Source: Desulfoluna butyratoxydans (GTDB lineage Bacteria > Desulfobacterota > Desulfobacteria > Desulfobacterales > Desulfolunaceae). From it: a stretch of 64,000 bases of DNA. A model generated the notes under the pieces. The model saw only the letters and a list, made by a program, of their open reading frames with translations. It had not been told where the DNA came from and did no database searches. This document shows positions 1-8,257 of the stretch, piece by piece. The stretch covers positions 372,001 to 436,000 of the forward strand of contig NZ_CAADHO010000001.1 of the NCBI RefSeq assembly GCF_900699765.1. Direction: 5' to 3'. The translations under genes and the position numbers were made by a program. Position 1 is the first letter of the stretch. Every line of letters starts with the position of its first letter.

Positions 1-90
1 ACTGTGTCTCTGTCATTTTCTCTCTCCCAATGCCAAGTACAGATTCATCACGTTGGTTATATTCTTCAGCCGGTGCCATGGCACCGGCAG

Positions 91-275
91 GGTTAACGCT
101 TTAAAAACGCCTCCGGCGGCCCTGCCGGGGGCCAACCTTTTAAAAAGGTTGATAAACAGGTCTTGTGAACGCCTCGGATCGACCGAACGTTATCGGAAAG
201 CCACGGCTTCAAACGTATCGGGCGTTCAGCCGAAACGTTTTTTCGGATCTTTTGTCAAAAAGCGACCCGCCGGAG
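91..275 (+). repeat. Intergenic repeat family A, copy 1
   Basis: The copy begins near GTTAACGCTTT and runs through CCTCCGGCGGCCCTGCCGGG, an AAACAGG box, and a closing CGACCCGCCGGAG. The two ends are inverted GC-rich blocks, so the whole unit could fold. Related copies lie at 1431, 7909, 45061, 53605, 61120 and 63873. No coding potential was seen. Confidence 0.75.
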
Positions 276-357
276 TTATTCCGGTTTAAGTCATACGAAT
301 CACAAACGTTCTGCATCGTGTTTTTAGAAGAATGAAATGGGCCTCTCCTGCAAAGTC

Positions 358-666
358 GGTTGCTATATGTCACACATCACGCGAATGCTCTGATAACGCA
401 TGCAAAATGGCTGTCTCCATGCATTCGCCATAGGGTTTCCAGGTGCCCCACCTGGCCGCAGGAGTCAGTGCGGTCAAATCCACAATAGACAAGTGGCAAC
501 AACTTACCCTGTTCGGTCGAAGCCTGTGAACCGGCCCGCATAAACCGTCGGCGTTTATGTCGGGCGAAGCCCGAACCGAAGGCCATTGCGCTTTGGCCTG
601 AGGAACGAAGGGCAAAGCGCAATGGCAATCAGCTTTCGAGGTGGCTCCACCTCGCCGCCGGAGGCA
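358..666 (-). repeat. Composite of repeat families D and B
   Basis: The first half (about 358-455) resembles the segments near 56912 and 57290 (CATGCATTCGCCATAGGG, GTGCCCCACCT). The second half (about 495-666) is a family B copy with GTCGGGCGAAGCCCGA, a hairpin built on GCGCTTTG/CAAAGCGC, and the GAGGTGG...CCACCTC palindrome ending in GCCGCCGGAGGC. Short ORFs here are artefacts of the repeat. Bases 1-708 hold nothing else recognisable. Confidence 0.7.
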
Positions 667-708
667 TGCTTTTTCCGGCTACTTTAACCATAGAAGGCGG
701 CTTTTCCC

Positions 709-1308
709 TCACGTGGCCCCGAGAAGGAGCCTGGCCGATCGGATCATGTGGGCGCAGTGGGCATCGAAGGTCCCGGCCTTGAGGTGGTACTGGCAGAAGT
801 AGTGGGACCCTTCGGACAGGGAGATCAGGGCCTCGGTGGTGGCCTGGGGATCGTCCACCCGGATCACCCCGGCCTCGGAGAGGAGGGCCATCTGCTTGGT
901 GAGGTACCGCCGGTAGTTGCCGTAGAGGTTCCGAACCCGCTCCATCACCTCGGCGTCCCGCTGACTCAGGGCCAGAAACGAAAAGACCACGGAAAAACTG
1001 GCCGCCTCGTACCACTCCCGGCTCCAGATCAGCGAAAGGAGGCGCTCCAGGCGCTCTTTTGGATCCCCGCCCTCGGGGAGCCTTGCAAACAGGGCGGCGT
1101 AGGTCCGCAACACCTCGTCCACCAGGGCCATCACCATCTTCTCCTTGGAACCGAAATAATGGATAATGAGGCTGGCATGGACCCCGGCCTGTTTGGCCAC
1201 CTTGGCCACGGAGGCGTTTTCAAACCCCTCGGCCTCGATCACCTCGTAAAAAGCCTTTAGAATAGCGGGTTTTCTCTCGTCTGCGCTCTGTCTTTTCCGT
1301 CCTGTCAT
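709..1308 (-). CDS. TetR/AcrR-family transcriptional regulator
   Basis: This is a 199-residue protein with the TetR layout: an N-terminal helix-turn-helix (residues ~10-55; FENASVAKVAKQAGVHASLI then IHYFGSKEKM) and a helical ligand-binding C-terminus. It should act as a dimeric cytoplasmic repressor; the ligand cannot be told. An upstream in-frame GTG at 1335 exists, but the ATG at 1308 is preferred because AAAGG sits 6-7 bases before it. No operon partner follows; the gene ends beside a repeat. A palindrome just upstream (1340-1370) suggests autoregulation. The nearest other gene, the cupin, is on the same strand further upstream, with a strong hairpin between them, so joint transcription is unlikely. 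Confidence 0.85.
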   Translation of the reverse strand: MTGRKRQSADERKPAILKAFYEVIEAEGFENASVAKVAKQAGVHASLIIHYFGSKEKMVMALVDEVLRTYAALFARLPEGGDPKERLERLLSLIWSREWYEAASFSVVFSFLALSQRDAEVMERVRNLYGNYRRYLTKQMALLSEAGVIRVDDPQATTEALISLSEGSHYFCQYHLKAGTFDAHCAHMIRSARLLLGAT

Positions 1309-1339
1309 ACCCATCCTTTGCGGTGTCATCAGCACCGCC

Positions 1340-1370
1340 TGCTTATTTATTGAACATTCATTTAATAAGC
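1340..1370. promoter_or_regulatory. Candidate TetR operator
   Basis: An AT-rich inverted repeat GCTTATTTA...TTAATAAGC flanks a TGAACATTCA core (TGAA/TTCA arms). It lies directly upstream of the TetR start and overlaps where a promoter would be. The pairing with this TetR protein is inferred from position and symmetry. Confidence 0.5.
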
Positions 1371-1430
1371 AGACATACCCATCCTGTCAAGGCCAATGGC
1401 CAGATCCAACGGCAAGTAAAAAATCAATTG

Positions 1431-1635
1431 CCTCCGGCGGGTCGCTTTTTGAAAAAAGCTCCGCAAAAACGTTCCAATAGCCAAGGCACTTCTCTTCAGC
1501 CCCTGGGGGACTGAAGAGAAGTGCCTTGGTAAACAACAAAAAAAGATAGAAACGGTTATGATGCCCCAAAAAAAACGCAACACGTTTGTGCAACGTTTCA
1601 AAAGGTTACTCCCCGACAGGGCCGCCGAGAGAACC
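1431..1635 (-). repeat. Intergenic repeat family A, copy 2 (inverted)
   Basis: The copy starts CCTCCGGCGGGTCGCTTTTT and ends near CCCCGACAGGGCCGCCG. Its middle is occupied by a 19-bp perfect hairpin not seen in the other copies, so that hairpin looks like an insertion or a replaced core. Confidence 0.65.
1481..1529. terminator. Long perfect hairpin between cupin and TetR genes
   Basis: CCAAGGCACTTCTCTTCAG (1481-1499) is repeated exactly inverted at 1511-1529, leaving an 11-base loop CCCCTGGGGGA that is itself partly self-complementary. It could stop transcription from either side, but neither strand shows a strong T-run directly after it, so a terminator role is tentative. Confidence 0.45.
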
Positions 1636-1689
1636 TGAAAACCCCATGGCAAATGCATGCAGGAGGCCATAATTTACGGGCGGAGTCGG

Positions 1690-2040
1690 TCAGCTGAAAT
1701 GGACCGCCACCCAGATGGTCTCCCGGTCCTCGGGGGTCCAGGTGACCCGGTGGCGGGCATGGGCCGGAATCAGGAGATGGTCCCCTGCCTGAAGATGGAT
1801 CTCCTCCTCGCCTTCAAAGCAGAGGCGCGCCTCACCCTGGGCCACCATTACCCACTCGTGGGTCTCCTGGTCGTACCAGAACCCGTCCGGGGAAGCGTGT
1901 CCCTTGGAGACGATGCGCTCCACGGTGACCCCGCTGCCCGATGCAAGGGTTGTCATGAGCTCTTCGGGAAGCTCGGCCGGGATGCCCTCGAACAGGGACG
2001 CCCGCACCGAACCGTCCCCTTCTTTTCGTTGCCTGTCCAT
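1690..2040 (-). CDS. Small cupin-domain protein
   Basis: The protein is 116 residues, the size of a single cupin barrel. The segment HEWVMVAQGEARLCFEG with the following GDHLLIPAHARHRV matches the two conserved cupin motifs (glycine turns, GDxxxIPxxxxH), giving a probable single metal-binding barrel in the cytoplasm. Substrate and reaction cannot be deduced; proteins of this form are often annotated only as cupins. ACGGAGAAACA precedes the ATG, a good ribosome binding site. It is divergent from the radical-SAM gene by under 200 bases and is not in an obvious operon. Confidence 0.85.
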   Translation of the reverse strand: MDRQRKEGDGSVRASLFEGIPAELPEELMTTLASGSGVTVERIVSKGHASPDGFWYDQETHEWVMVAQGEARLCFEGEEEIHLQAGDHLLIPAHARHRVTWTPEDRETIWVAVHFS

Positions 2041-2202
2041 TGTTTCTCCGTAAACTGTTTCCAGCCACCTGCGGCTGTGTTATGACCCCATCGGAATTTT
2101 ACCATGCCCGGACAGGTTCCATCCTTTTCCGGGCCCTTGCAACCTTTTTTCAAACGGATGAACCGGCCAGTGACACATTCCCGAGGCACCACCCCACCCG
2201 AC

Positions 2203-3708
2203 ATGCTCTTTATCTATCCCCCCGCAGCCAAGATCAGCGAGCCCCCGGCGGGCATCGCCCGGCTTGCCGGGGCCCTGAAGCACCACGGGGTTGCCGTGAA
2301 ATCCGTGGACATGAGCCTTGAAGGCTCGATGTACCTGTTTGACAGCGCCTCGGAAGCCCACGACAAGTGGAGCACCCGGGCCCTGAACCGAAAAGACCGA
2401 AACCTGGGGCTGCTTACCTCCGGGCAGGGGTACGAGAACATCGACCGCTACCGCAACGCGGTCCTGGACACCAACCGGGTGCTGAAGGTGGCCTCGGACG
2501 GTACCGGCGCCCTGGCCTCCCTGGCCAACTACAAAAGCGACACCCTTTCGCCGGTAAAAAGCGAGGATCTCCTCAAGGCCGCTCAGGCTCCGGAAGAAAA
2601 CGCCTACTTTCCCTACTTCAAGGCGCGGTTCAAGGAACTCGAAGAAGAGTGCGGGGGCCTCACCACCGTGGGCATCTCCATGAACTACCTCAACCAGGCC
2701 CTCACCACCTTTGCCATCATCGGTCACCTCAAAGCCGCCTATCCCCACGTCCGTATCGTCCTGGGGGGCGGCCTGGTCACCTCCTGGATGCGCATGCCCT
2801 CATGGGAGAACCCCTTTAAACACCTGGTGGACGAGATGATCGCAGGGGAAGGGGAGCACCCCCTCCTCAGGCTCTTCGGCAAAGAGCCCGACCAGAAGCA
2901 CTACCTGCCCGACTACGGGGATTTCAAGGACCTCCCCTACCTTGCCCCGGGGTTTGTGCTCCCCTTCTGCGCCGCAGGGGGATGCTGGTGGCGCAAGTGC
3001 ACCTTCTGCCCGGAGCGGGCAGAACAGAACCCCTACACCCCGGTGGAGACCAGCACCGCCGTCGCCCACCTCAACACCCTGGTGGAGACCCTCAAGCCCG
3101 CCCTGGTGCACATCGTGGACAACTCCGTGGGACCGGCCTTCCTGAAAAAGCTCTTTGCCAGCGGGTTCAACACCCCCTGGTACGCCTTTGCCCGGGTCAC
3201 CCCACACCTCACCGACGAAGCGTTCTGCAGGGACCTTAAAGCCTCGGGATGCCGCATGCTCAAGCTCGGCATCGAATCCGGCGACCCCGCGGTCCTGTCG
3301 GACATGAACAAAGGGGTGCCCCCGGAGATGGTCTCCCGCGCCCTTGCCACCCTGCGCAAGGTGGGCATCAACACCTACGTCTACCTCCTCTTCGGTACCC
3401 CCACGGAAACCGAAGCCGCCGCCCGGAAAACCCTGGACTTCGTGGCCCACCACCACGACGCCATCGGCTTTCTCAACCTCTCGGTCTTTAACCTCCCTTA
3501 CTTCGCCCCCGAAGCAAAGACCCTGAACACCAGCACCTTCTACGACGGCGACCTCTCCCTCTACAGCGAATTCAACCATCCCCTGGGCTGGAACCGCTCC
3601 CTCATCCGCCACTTCCTCGAAAAAGAGTTCAAAAAACACCCCCGCATCGCCCCCATCGTCCACCGCGACCCCCCGGTGTTCAACTCCAACCACGCTGCCT
3701 TTTTTTAA
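2203..3708 (+). CDS. B12-binding-type radical SAM protein
   Basis: The 501-residue protein starts like cobalamin-binding radical SAM enzymes (MLFIYPPAAKISEPPAGIARLAGAL), has a second Rossmann-like stretch (AAYPHVRIVLGGG), then the cluster motif GCWWRKCTFC, a Cx4CxxC form seen in a subset of these enzymes, and the SAM-binding barrel signature LKLGIESGDP. It should carry a 4Fe-4S cluster and cleave SAM; B12 binding is likely but the usual DxHxxG is not evident. The substrate is unknown. The reading frame extends upstream to 2104, but homology-like sequence begins at 2203, so that start is chosen with moderate certainty. No pathway neighbours were recognised. Confidence 0.8.
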   Translation: MLFIYPPAAKISEPPAGIARLAGALKHHGVAVKSVDMSLEGSMYLFDSASEAHDKWSTRALNRKDRNLGLLTSGQGYENIDRYRNAVLDTNRVLKVASDGTGALASLANYKSDTLSPVKSEDLLKAAQAPEENAYFPYFKARFKELEEECGGLTTVGISMNYLNQALTTFAIIGHLKAAYPHVRIVLGGGLVTSWMRMPSWENPFKHLVDEMIAGEGEHPLLRLFGKEPDQKHYLPDYGDFKDLPYLAPGFVLPFCAAGGCWWRKCTFCPERAEQNPYTPVETSTAVAHLNTLVETLKPALVHIVDNSVGPAFLKKLFASGFNTPWYAFARVTPHLTDEAFCRDLKASGCRMLKLGIESGDPAVLSDMNKGVPPEMVSRALATLRKVGINTYVYLLFGTPTETEAAARKTLDFVAHHHDAIGFLNLSVFNLPYFAPEAKTLNTSTFYDGDLSLYSEFNHPLGWNRSLIRHFLEKEFKKHPRIAPIVHRDPPVFNSNHAAFF

Positions 3709-3718
3709 AAAGCATGCC

Positions 3719-3815
3719 TCCGGCGGGCAGGGGCTAAAGCCCCAGGTTCGCGAATGCTCCCGGCCTTCGTTCCTCAGGCCGCTCGCATTCGCTGACGGGC
3801 TGCGCCCGTAACCAA
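3719..3815 (+). repeat. Repeat family C, copy 1
   Basis: GGTTCGCGAATGCTCC is followed by an imperfect inverted GGCCTTCGTTCCTCAGGCC and by GCATTCGCTGACGGGCTGCG. Similar units occur at 43716 and 50705. It directly follows the radical-SAM stop codon. Confidence 0.6.
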
Positions 3816-3884
3816 GGGTAACAGCCCGATGATGTCGAGGTAATGCACTTAAATAGACAGTAGACAAGTGGCAACAACGTATCC

Positions 3885-4040
3885 TGTGACCTCGAAACTT
3901 GTGAGGCAGCCCGCATAAACCATCAACGTTTGCGTCGGGCGAAGCCCGAGCCGAAGGCCCTTGCGCGTTGCCCTGAGGAACGAAGGGTAACGCGCAAGGG
4001 CAATATGCTTTCGAGGTGGCTCACCTCGCCGCCGGAGGCA
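3885..4040 (-). repeat. Repeat family B, copy 2
   Basis: The unit contains GTCGGGCGAAGCCCGA, the inverted pair CCTTGCGCGTTGCCC/GGGTAACGCGCAAGG and ends CACCTCGCCGCCGGAGGC. Its last ~20 bases encode the final residues and TGA stop of the sigma54 activator gene on the opposite strand. Confidence 0.7.
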
Positions 4041-5508
4041 CGCTTTCCCCCCCGCGCAAAAAACCGTCGATGTGCTTTTTGGCGGTGCGGCGGTCGAGAC
4101 CGGTTTTGCGGGCCACTTCGCCGATGTTGTGGCAGCCGTTCCAGAGATGGTGGCAGTAGGCCTGGAGGAGTTCGGTGGCGGTGAGGCGGCCCTGGGCCAT
4201 GGCCCGGGCAAAATCGGGGGTGTCGGTTTCGGGGGCCTGGGTGGTGTAGCGACGCTTGAGGAGGATGCGGCGGACGCATTGGGCCAGTTCGCGGACGTTT
4301 CCGGGCCAGGGGTAGGCCGTGCCGGGATCTTTCTGGATGGTGGAGGTGACCATGGTAGCAAGGTCCGGGGCGGGTTTTCCGATGATGCGGGCAACGGTGA
4401 AGTCCACCAGGGCCTTGAGTTCGTCCGGGGATTCCCGGAGCCGTGTACGCAAAGGGGGCATGACAATGAGGTCCGAGCAGAGGCGGTAGAAAAAATCGTC
4501 TCGCATGCGGCCTGTGGCGGTGAGTTCTGTTGCGGGGCGGTTGGTGGCGGCGATGATGCGGCCGGAGAACCGCTTTTCCGTGCGGCTGCCCACCGGGGTG
4601 TAGGTGCGCTCTTCCAGCACTTTTAGCAGCTTGATCTGGAGGCCCGGGCTCACCTCGCCGATTTCGTCTAAGAAGATAGCCCCGTGGGGGCTGCACCCGG
4701 CAAAAAGCCCCTCGTGGTCTTTGACCGCGCCGGTGAAAGAGCCCTTGGTGTGGCCGAAGAGTTCGGACTCCACCAGGGTTTCAGAGAACTGGGAGAGGTT
4801 CACCGAGACAAAGGAGGCGGCAAAGCTCTCGGTAAAACGCATGGAGACGGGGTCAAAGGGGATAAACCCGGACCTGCCGATGGCCTGGGCCGCGCTGCCT
4901 TTGCCGGTGCCGGTCTCCCCCAGAAGCAGGGTGGAGAAATCCTCCATGCGGTTCACCAGCCAGGACTCGTAGAGGTCGATGTCACTGGTAAAGACGTTGT
5001 TCCACAGATCCTCCCGCAGGGCCACCATGGAGGGGCTCAGGCCGGGAAGCCCCCGGTCGATGAAGAAAAACGCCCGGCGGATCTGGAAACTCAAGGCAAA
5101 AAAACGCAGGGCTTCGGCCTCGGTGAACCCCGAGGAGACAAGCTCCTTCAGGGCATCGGCTGCAAAGGGCACGGGAAGCACCCGCGCCCCTTCGGCGGAC
5201 TGGGCAAGGATATGGGCGTCAAAGGCCCCCATGTGGCGATGGAACAGGGCAAAGAGGTGGGCATACTTCAAAAGCTCCTGATCGGCATGGCCATATCCTG
5301 AAAGATCCCCCCGGCCCCCGGCCTTCATCTCAGCCATGCGATGTTCCACGTCCCCGATGGTCCGGGCAAGGGCATCGTCCTCGCCGCCGTAAACCCCTGC
5401 AATGCGGCGGTTGATGACCTGGCGCTCCTCGCTGAAGGGGTTGGCCCGCACCGCATCGCGCACCAGGGAAAAAAAGGTTCTCTCATGTTCTGTCAAGCGA
5501 TGGGCCAT
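4021..5508 (-). CDS. Sigma54-dependent enhancer-binding regulator (AAA+)
   Basis: The 495-residue protein has no receiver domain. Residues ~1-190 form an unrecognised sensory region; ~191-420 is the sigma54-interaction AAA+ module with Walker A GETGTGKG (197-204), the sigma54-contact loop as GSFTGA (256-261, Ser for the usual Ala), Walker B AIFLDE and an arginine-rich sensor region; a C-terminal helix-turn-helix (NIGEVARKTGLDRRTAKKHI) binds DNA. It should activate RNA polymerase-sigma54. The start at 5508 is fixed by AAAGGAGG nine bases upstream. The last residues (VPPAAR) and the stop come from an intergenic repeat. The divergent MFS-PlsC gene, with a palindrome and a near -24/-12 element, is a possible target. 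Confidence 0.88.
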   Translation of the reverse strand: MAHRLTEHERTFFSLVRDAVRANPFSEERQVINRRIAGVYGGEDDALARTIGDVEHRMAEMKAGGRGDLSGYGHADQELLKYAHLFALFHRHMGAFDAHILAQSAEGARVLPVPFAADALKELVSSGFTEAEALRFFALSFQIRRAFFFIDRGLPGLSPSMVALREDLWNNVFTSDIDLYESWLVNRMEDFSTLLLGETGTGKGSAAQAIGRSGFIPFDPVSMRFTESFAASFVSVNLSQFSETLVESELFGHTKGSFTGAVKDHEGLFAGCSPHGAIFLDEIGEVSPGLQIKLLKVLEERTYTPVGSRTEKRFSGRIIAATNRPATELTATGRMRDDFFYRLCSDLIVMPPLRTRLRESPDELKALVDFTVARIIGKPAPDLATMVTSTIQKDPGTAYPWPGNVRELAQCVRRILLKRRYTTQAPETDTPDFARAMAQGRLTATELLQAYCHHLWNGCHNIGEVARKTGLDRRTAKKHIDGFLRGGESVPPAAR

Positions 5509-5551
5509 CGGCGGATACCTCCTTTCTATGGTGAAAACCGTTTGCAAAAGC

Positions 5552-5760
5552 ATGCCTCCGGCGGCGAGGTGAGCCACCTCGAAAGCTGATTGCCATTGCG
5601 CTTTGCCCTTCGTTCCTCAGGGCAAAGCGCAATGGCCTTCGGCTCGGGCTGCGCCCGACATAAACGCTGATGGTTTGTGCGAGCAGGCTCACAAGCTTCG
5701 ATACAACAGGATACGTTGTCGCTACCTGCCCATTGCGGGTTGATTTAACCCAGCTGCCTC
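5552..5760 (+). repeat. Repeat family B, copy 3
   Basis: It reads GCCTCCGGCGGCGAGGTGAG, CCACCTCGAAAGC, the inverted CATTGCGCTTTGCCC/GGGCAAAGCGCAATG, GCCCGACATAAACGCTGATG and AACAGGATACGTTGTCGC. It is the mirror orientation of the copy at 3885, so the sigma54 regulator gene is bracketed by two inverted copies of the same element. Confidence 0.7.
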
Positions 5761-5897
5761 CGGTGGAGACTCAAAATGGCAACTCAAAACCTGTTTGTCA
5801 TTTTTTGTATACACACATATCATAAATTCACTAACCCCAACACCTCATCCAGACGCCAAGCAGTCACATAATAGCCCTTACCTTCGAAAATCAAGCC

Positions 5898-5934
5898 GTT
5901 ACCAAAACACGGTAACTCTGGCACAGCTTTTGAT
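5898..5934 (+). promoter_or_regulatory. Palindrome plus -24/-12-like promoter candidate
   Basis: GTTACC-N7-GGTAAC (5898-5916) is a perfect inverted repeat. Two bases later, TGGCACAGCTTTTGAT (5919-5934) resembles the sigma54 consensus TGGCAC-N5-TTGC but has GA instead of GC at -12. It lies 88 bases before the MFS-PlsC start, opposite a sigma54 activator gene. The functional reading is inference. Confidence 0.35.
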
Positions 5935-6021
5935 ATACATGTCCCCAAGAAAAAAACACCCGGCGAAGATCAACTCGCTATGGTATGCATAGTCAACCGT
6001 TACGAACCCCAAGGAGCCCCC

Positions 6022-7899
6022 ATGACAACCCATGAGCACAGCCCGTTGAGCCTTCTTAAGGCCCCCCGCTTCGCCCCCTTTTTCTGGACCCAGTTTGCAG
6101 GGGCCTTTAACGACAACATCTTTAAAAACGTCCTCATGCTGCTGCTGGCCTTTCGCGCGGCCCAGCCGGGCCAGACCGATATTCTCATGAACCTGGCCGC
6201 AGGGCTTTTTATCCTTCCCTTCTTTCTCTTCTCGTCCCTTGCCGGCCAGATCGCCGACAAGTTTGAAAAGGGACGCCTCATCCGCATGATCAAGGTGGCG
6301 GAGATCGGCATCATGTGCGCGGGGGCCGCGGCCCTCATGCTGGGCAGCACCGCCTCCCTTCTGGCCCTCCTCTTCCTCATGGGGACCCAGTCCGCCTTTT
6401 TCGGGCCGGTGAAGTACAGCATCATGCCCCAGCACCTGGACCCGTCCGAAATCGTGGGGGGAAACGCCCTGGTTGAGATGGGGACCTTTGTGGCCATCCT
6501 GGCCGGTACCATCGCAGGGGGGCTTTTGATCCAGCTTCCAAGCGCGTACGCCGCCCTGGCCGTTGTGGCCACGGCCATAGCCGGATGGCTTGCCAGCCGT
6601 AAAATCCCCAAGGCCCCTGCCGCCAGCCCTGAGCTTGCCATCAACTGGAACATCTTCAGCCAGACCCTCCGCACCCTGGGCTACGCAAAAAAAGAGAAGG
6701 TCGTGTTCCTTTCGGTCCTGGGCATCTCCTGGTTCTGGTTTCTGGGGGCCTGCTACGTCACTCAGATCCCGGCCTACACCAAAAACGTCCTGCACAGCAC
6801 CGAAGGGGTGGCCACCCTGCTCCTGGCCATGTTCTCCATCGGCATCGGTGCAGGCTCCATGCTCTGCGAATACCTCTCCGGCAAGAAGGTGGAGTACGGC
6901 CTGGTGCCCATCGGCTCTCTGGGCCTGAGCCTTTTCGGCATCCACCTGGCCGCTGCGGGCAGCCTGCCCGTGCCCGAGGCACCCCACACCCTCATGGGAT
7001 TTCTGGGGGCAGAAGGAAGCGTCCCCATCCTCCTCGACCTGGTTCTCATCGGCATTTTCGGCGGGCTCTACATCGTGCCCCTGTTTGCCATCGTCCAGAC
7101 CCGAAGCGAGGAGAGCCACCGCTCCCGCGTCATCGCGGCCAACAACATCCTAAACGCCCTGTTCATGGTGGGGGCCGCCATCCTGGGCGGTGTCTTCTTA
7201 GGTCCCATGGGGCTTTCCATCCCGGCCCTGTTTCTCACCATCACCCTCATGAACATCGCCGTGGCCGTTTACATCTACACCCTGGTACCCGAATTCACCA
7301 TGCGCTGCCTGGTCTGGGTCATCACCCACTTGTTTTACCGCATCCACCACGAGCACCTGGATAAGATCCCCTCCGAAGGCCCGGCCGTCATCGTCTGCAA
7401 CCACGTCAGCTACATGGACGCCCTCATCATCGGGAGCTGCTGCAGACGCCCTGTGCGCTTTGTCATGGACAAGGGCATCTTCAACATCCCGGTCCTCAAC
7501 TTTATCTTCCGCACGGGAAAGACCATCCCCATCACAGCCAAGCGCAAAGACCCGGAGGTCTACGAAGCGGCGTTCCAGCGCATTGCCGAGGAGCTGGAAG
7601 ACGGTCAGGTGGTCTGCATCTTCCCGGAAGGCAAGCTCACCCGAAACGGCGAGATCGACACCTTTAAAAGCGGCATCGAAAAGATCATCAAGCGCACCCC
7701 GGCCCCGGTGGTCCCAACGGCCCTCAAGGGCCTGTGGGGAAGTTTTTTCAGCCACAAGGACGGCACGGCCCTTGCCAAGCGCCCCAGGCGGCTCTACTCC
7801 AAGATCCATTACACCGTGGGAGATGCCGTGACACCCGAAGAGGTCAGCGCAGGCGGGCTGCACAGCCTGGTCTCCGAGTTAAGGGGCGATCACGCCTGA
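6022..7899 (+). CDS. Fused MFS lysophospholipid transporter / PlsC acyltransferase
   Basis: Residues ~1-420 form a multi-pass major-facilitator domain close in style to LplT (AGAFNDNIFKNVLML; GQIADKFEKGRLIRMIK). Residues ~440-625 are a PlsC-type glycerophospholipid acyltransferase with the HX4D motif NHVSYMDALII and FPEGKLTRNGEI. Together they would flip lysophospholipid across the inner membrane and re-acylate it, as LplT and Aas do in E. coli. The AMP-binding acyl-ACP synthetase domain present in longer relatives is absent, so acyl-ACP or acyl-CoA must come from elsewhere. The start at 6022 is supported by AAGGAG five bases upstream. The gene appears monocistronic and is followed by repeat A. 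Confidence 0.9.
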   Translation: MTTHEHSPLSLLKAPRFAPFFWTQFAGAFNDNIFKNVLMLLLAFRAAQPGQTDILMNLAAGLFILPFFLFSSLAGQIADKFEKGRLIRMIKVAEIGIMCAGAAALMLGSTASLLALLFLMGTQSAFFGPVKYSIMPQHLDPSEIVGGNALVEMGTFVAILAGTIAGGLLIQLPSAYAALAVVATAIAGWLASRKIPKAPAASPELAINWNIFSQTLRTLGYAKKEKVVFLSVLGISWFWFLGACYVTQIPAYTKNVLHSTEGVATLLLAMFSIGIGAGSMLCEYLSGKKVEYGLVPIGSLGLSLFGIHLAAAGSLPVPEAPHTLMGFLGAEGSVPILLDLVLIGIFGGLYIVPLFAIVQTRSEESHRSRVIAANNILNALFMVGAAILGGVFLGPMGLSIPALFLTITLMNIAVAVYIYTLVPEFTMRCLVWVITHLFYRIHHEHLDKIPSEGPAVIVCNHVSYMDALIIGSCCRRPVRFVMDKGIFNIPVLNFIFRTGKTIPITAKRKDPEVYEAAFQRIAEELEDGQVVCIFPEGKLTRNGEIDTFKSGIEKIIKRTPAPVVPTALKGLWGSFFSHKDGTALAKRPRRLYSKIHYTVGDAVTPEEVSAGGLHSLVSELRGDHA

Positions 7900-7908
7900 T
7901 TGACCAGG

Positions 7909-8085
7909 GTTACCCCATTTAGATTTTGGCCTCCGGCGGCCCTGCCGGGGGCCAACCCTTTGAAAAATTGGACAAACAGGTTTTATTTTTTTGAGGAATC
8001 GTCTCTGCGGGGCAGAGCCCCTCTTCTTTTTAAATTACCGGAAAATTTTTGCGGAGCTTTTTTTAAAAAGCGACCCGCCCGAGGC
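7909..8085 (+). repeat. Intergenic repeat family A, copy 3
   Basis: It has the standard 5' boundary (CATTTAGATTTTGGCCTCCGG), the GGCCCTGCCGGGGGCC palindrome, GACAAACAGG, GCGGAGC with a T/A-rich hairpin, and the end CGACCCGCCCGAGGC. It sits between the MFS-PlsC gene and the CorB-like gene. Confidence 0.75.
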
Positions 8086-8257
8086 AACCGGTTTTTTTAA
8101 TGCGTTGACCTTCCCTGATTGACGGAATCCTCTGGAAGATTCCGTTGAAATATGTTTTGCTTAAAGGTATCGGAGGCAGGCTCGCCCGGGGTCCCTTTGG
8201 ACCCCACGGGTACCCCTTCCCTCCACAACCCATCAACGAGAGGTAAAGACCCAACCC

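Noticed and set aside
370..628. Two overlapping minus-strand frames of about 80 codons
   Set aside because: They are formed by repeat families B and D; similar frames appear wherever these repeats occur.
709..1335. Longer TetR start at GTG 1335
   Set aside because: The ATG at 1308 has a better ribosome binding site and the extra nine residues overlap the putative operator side.
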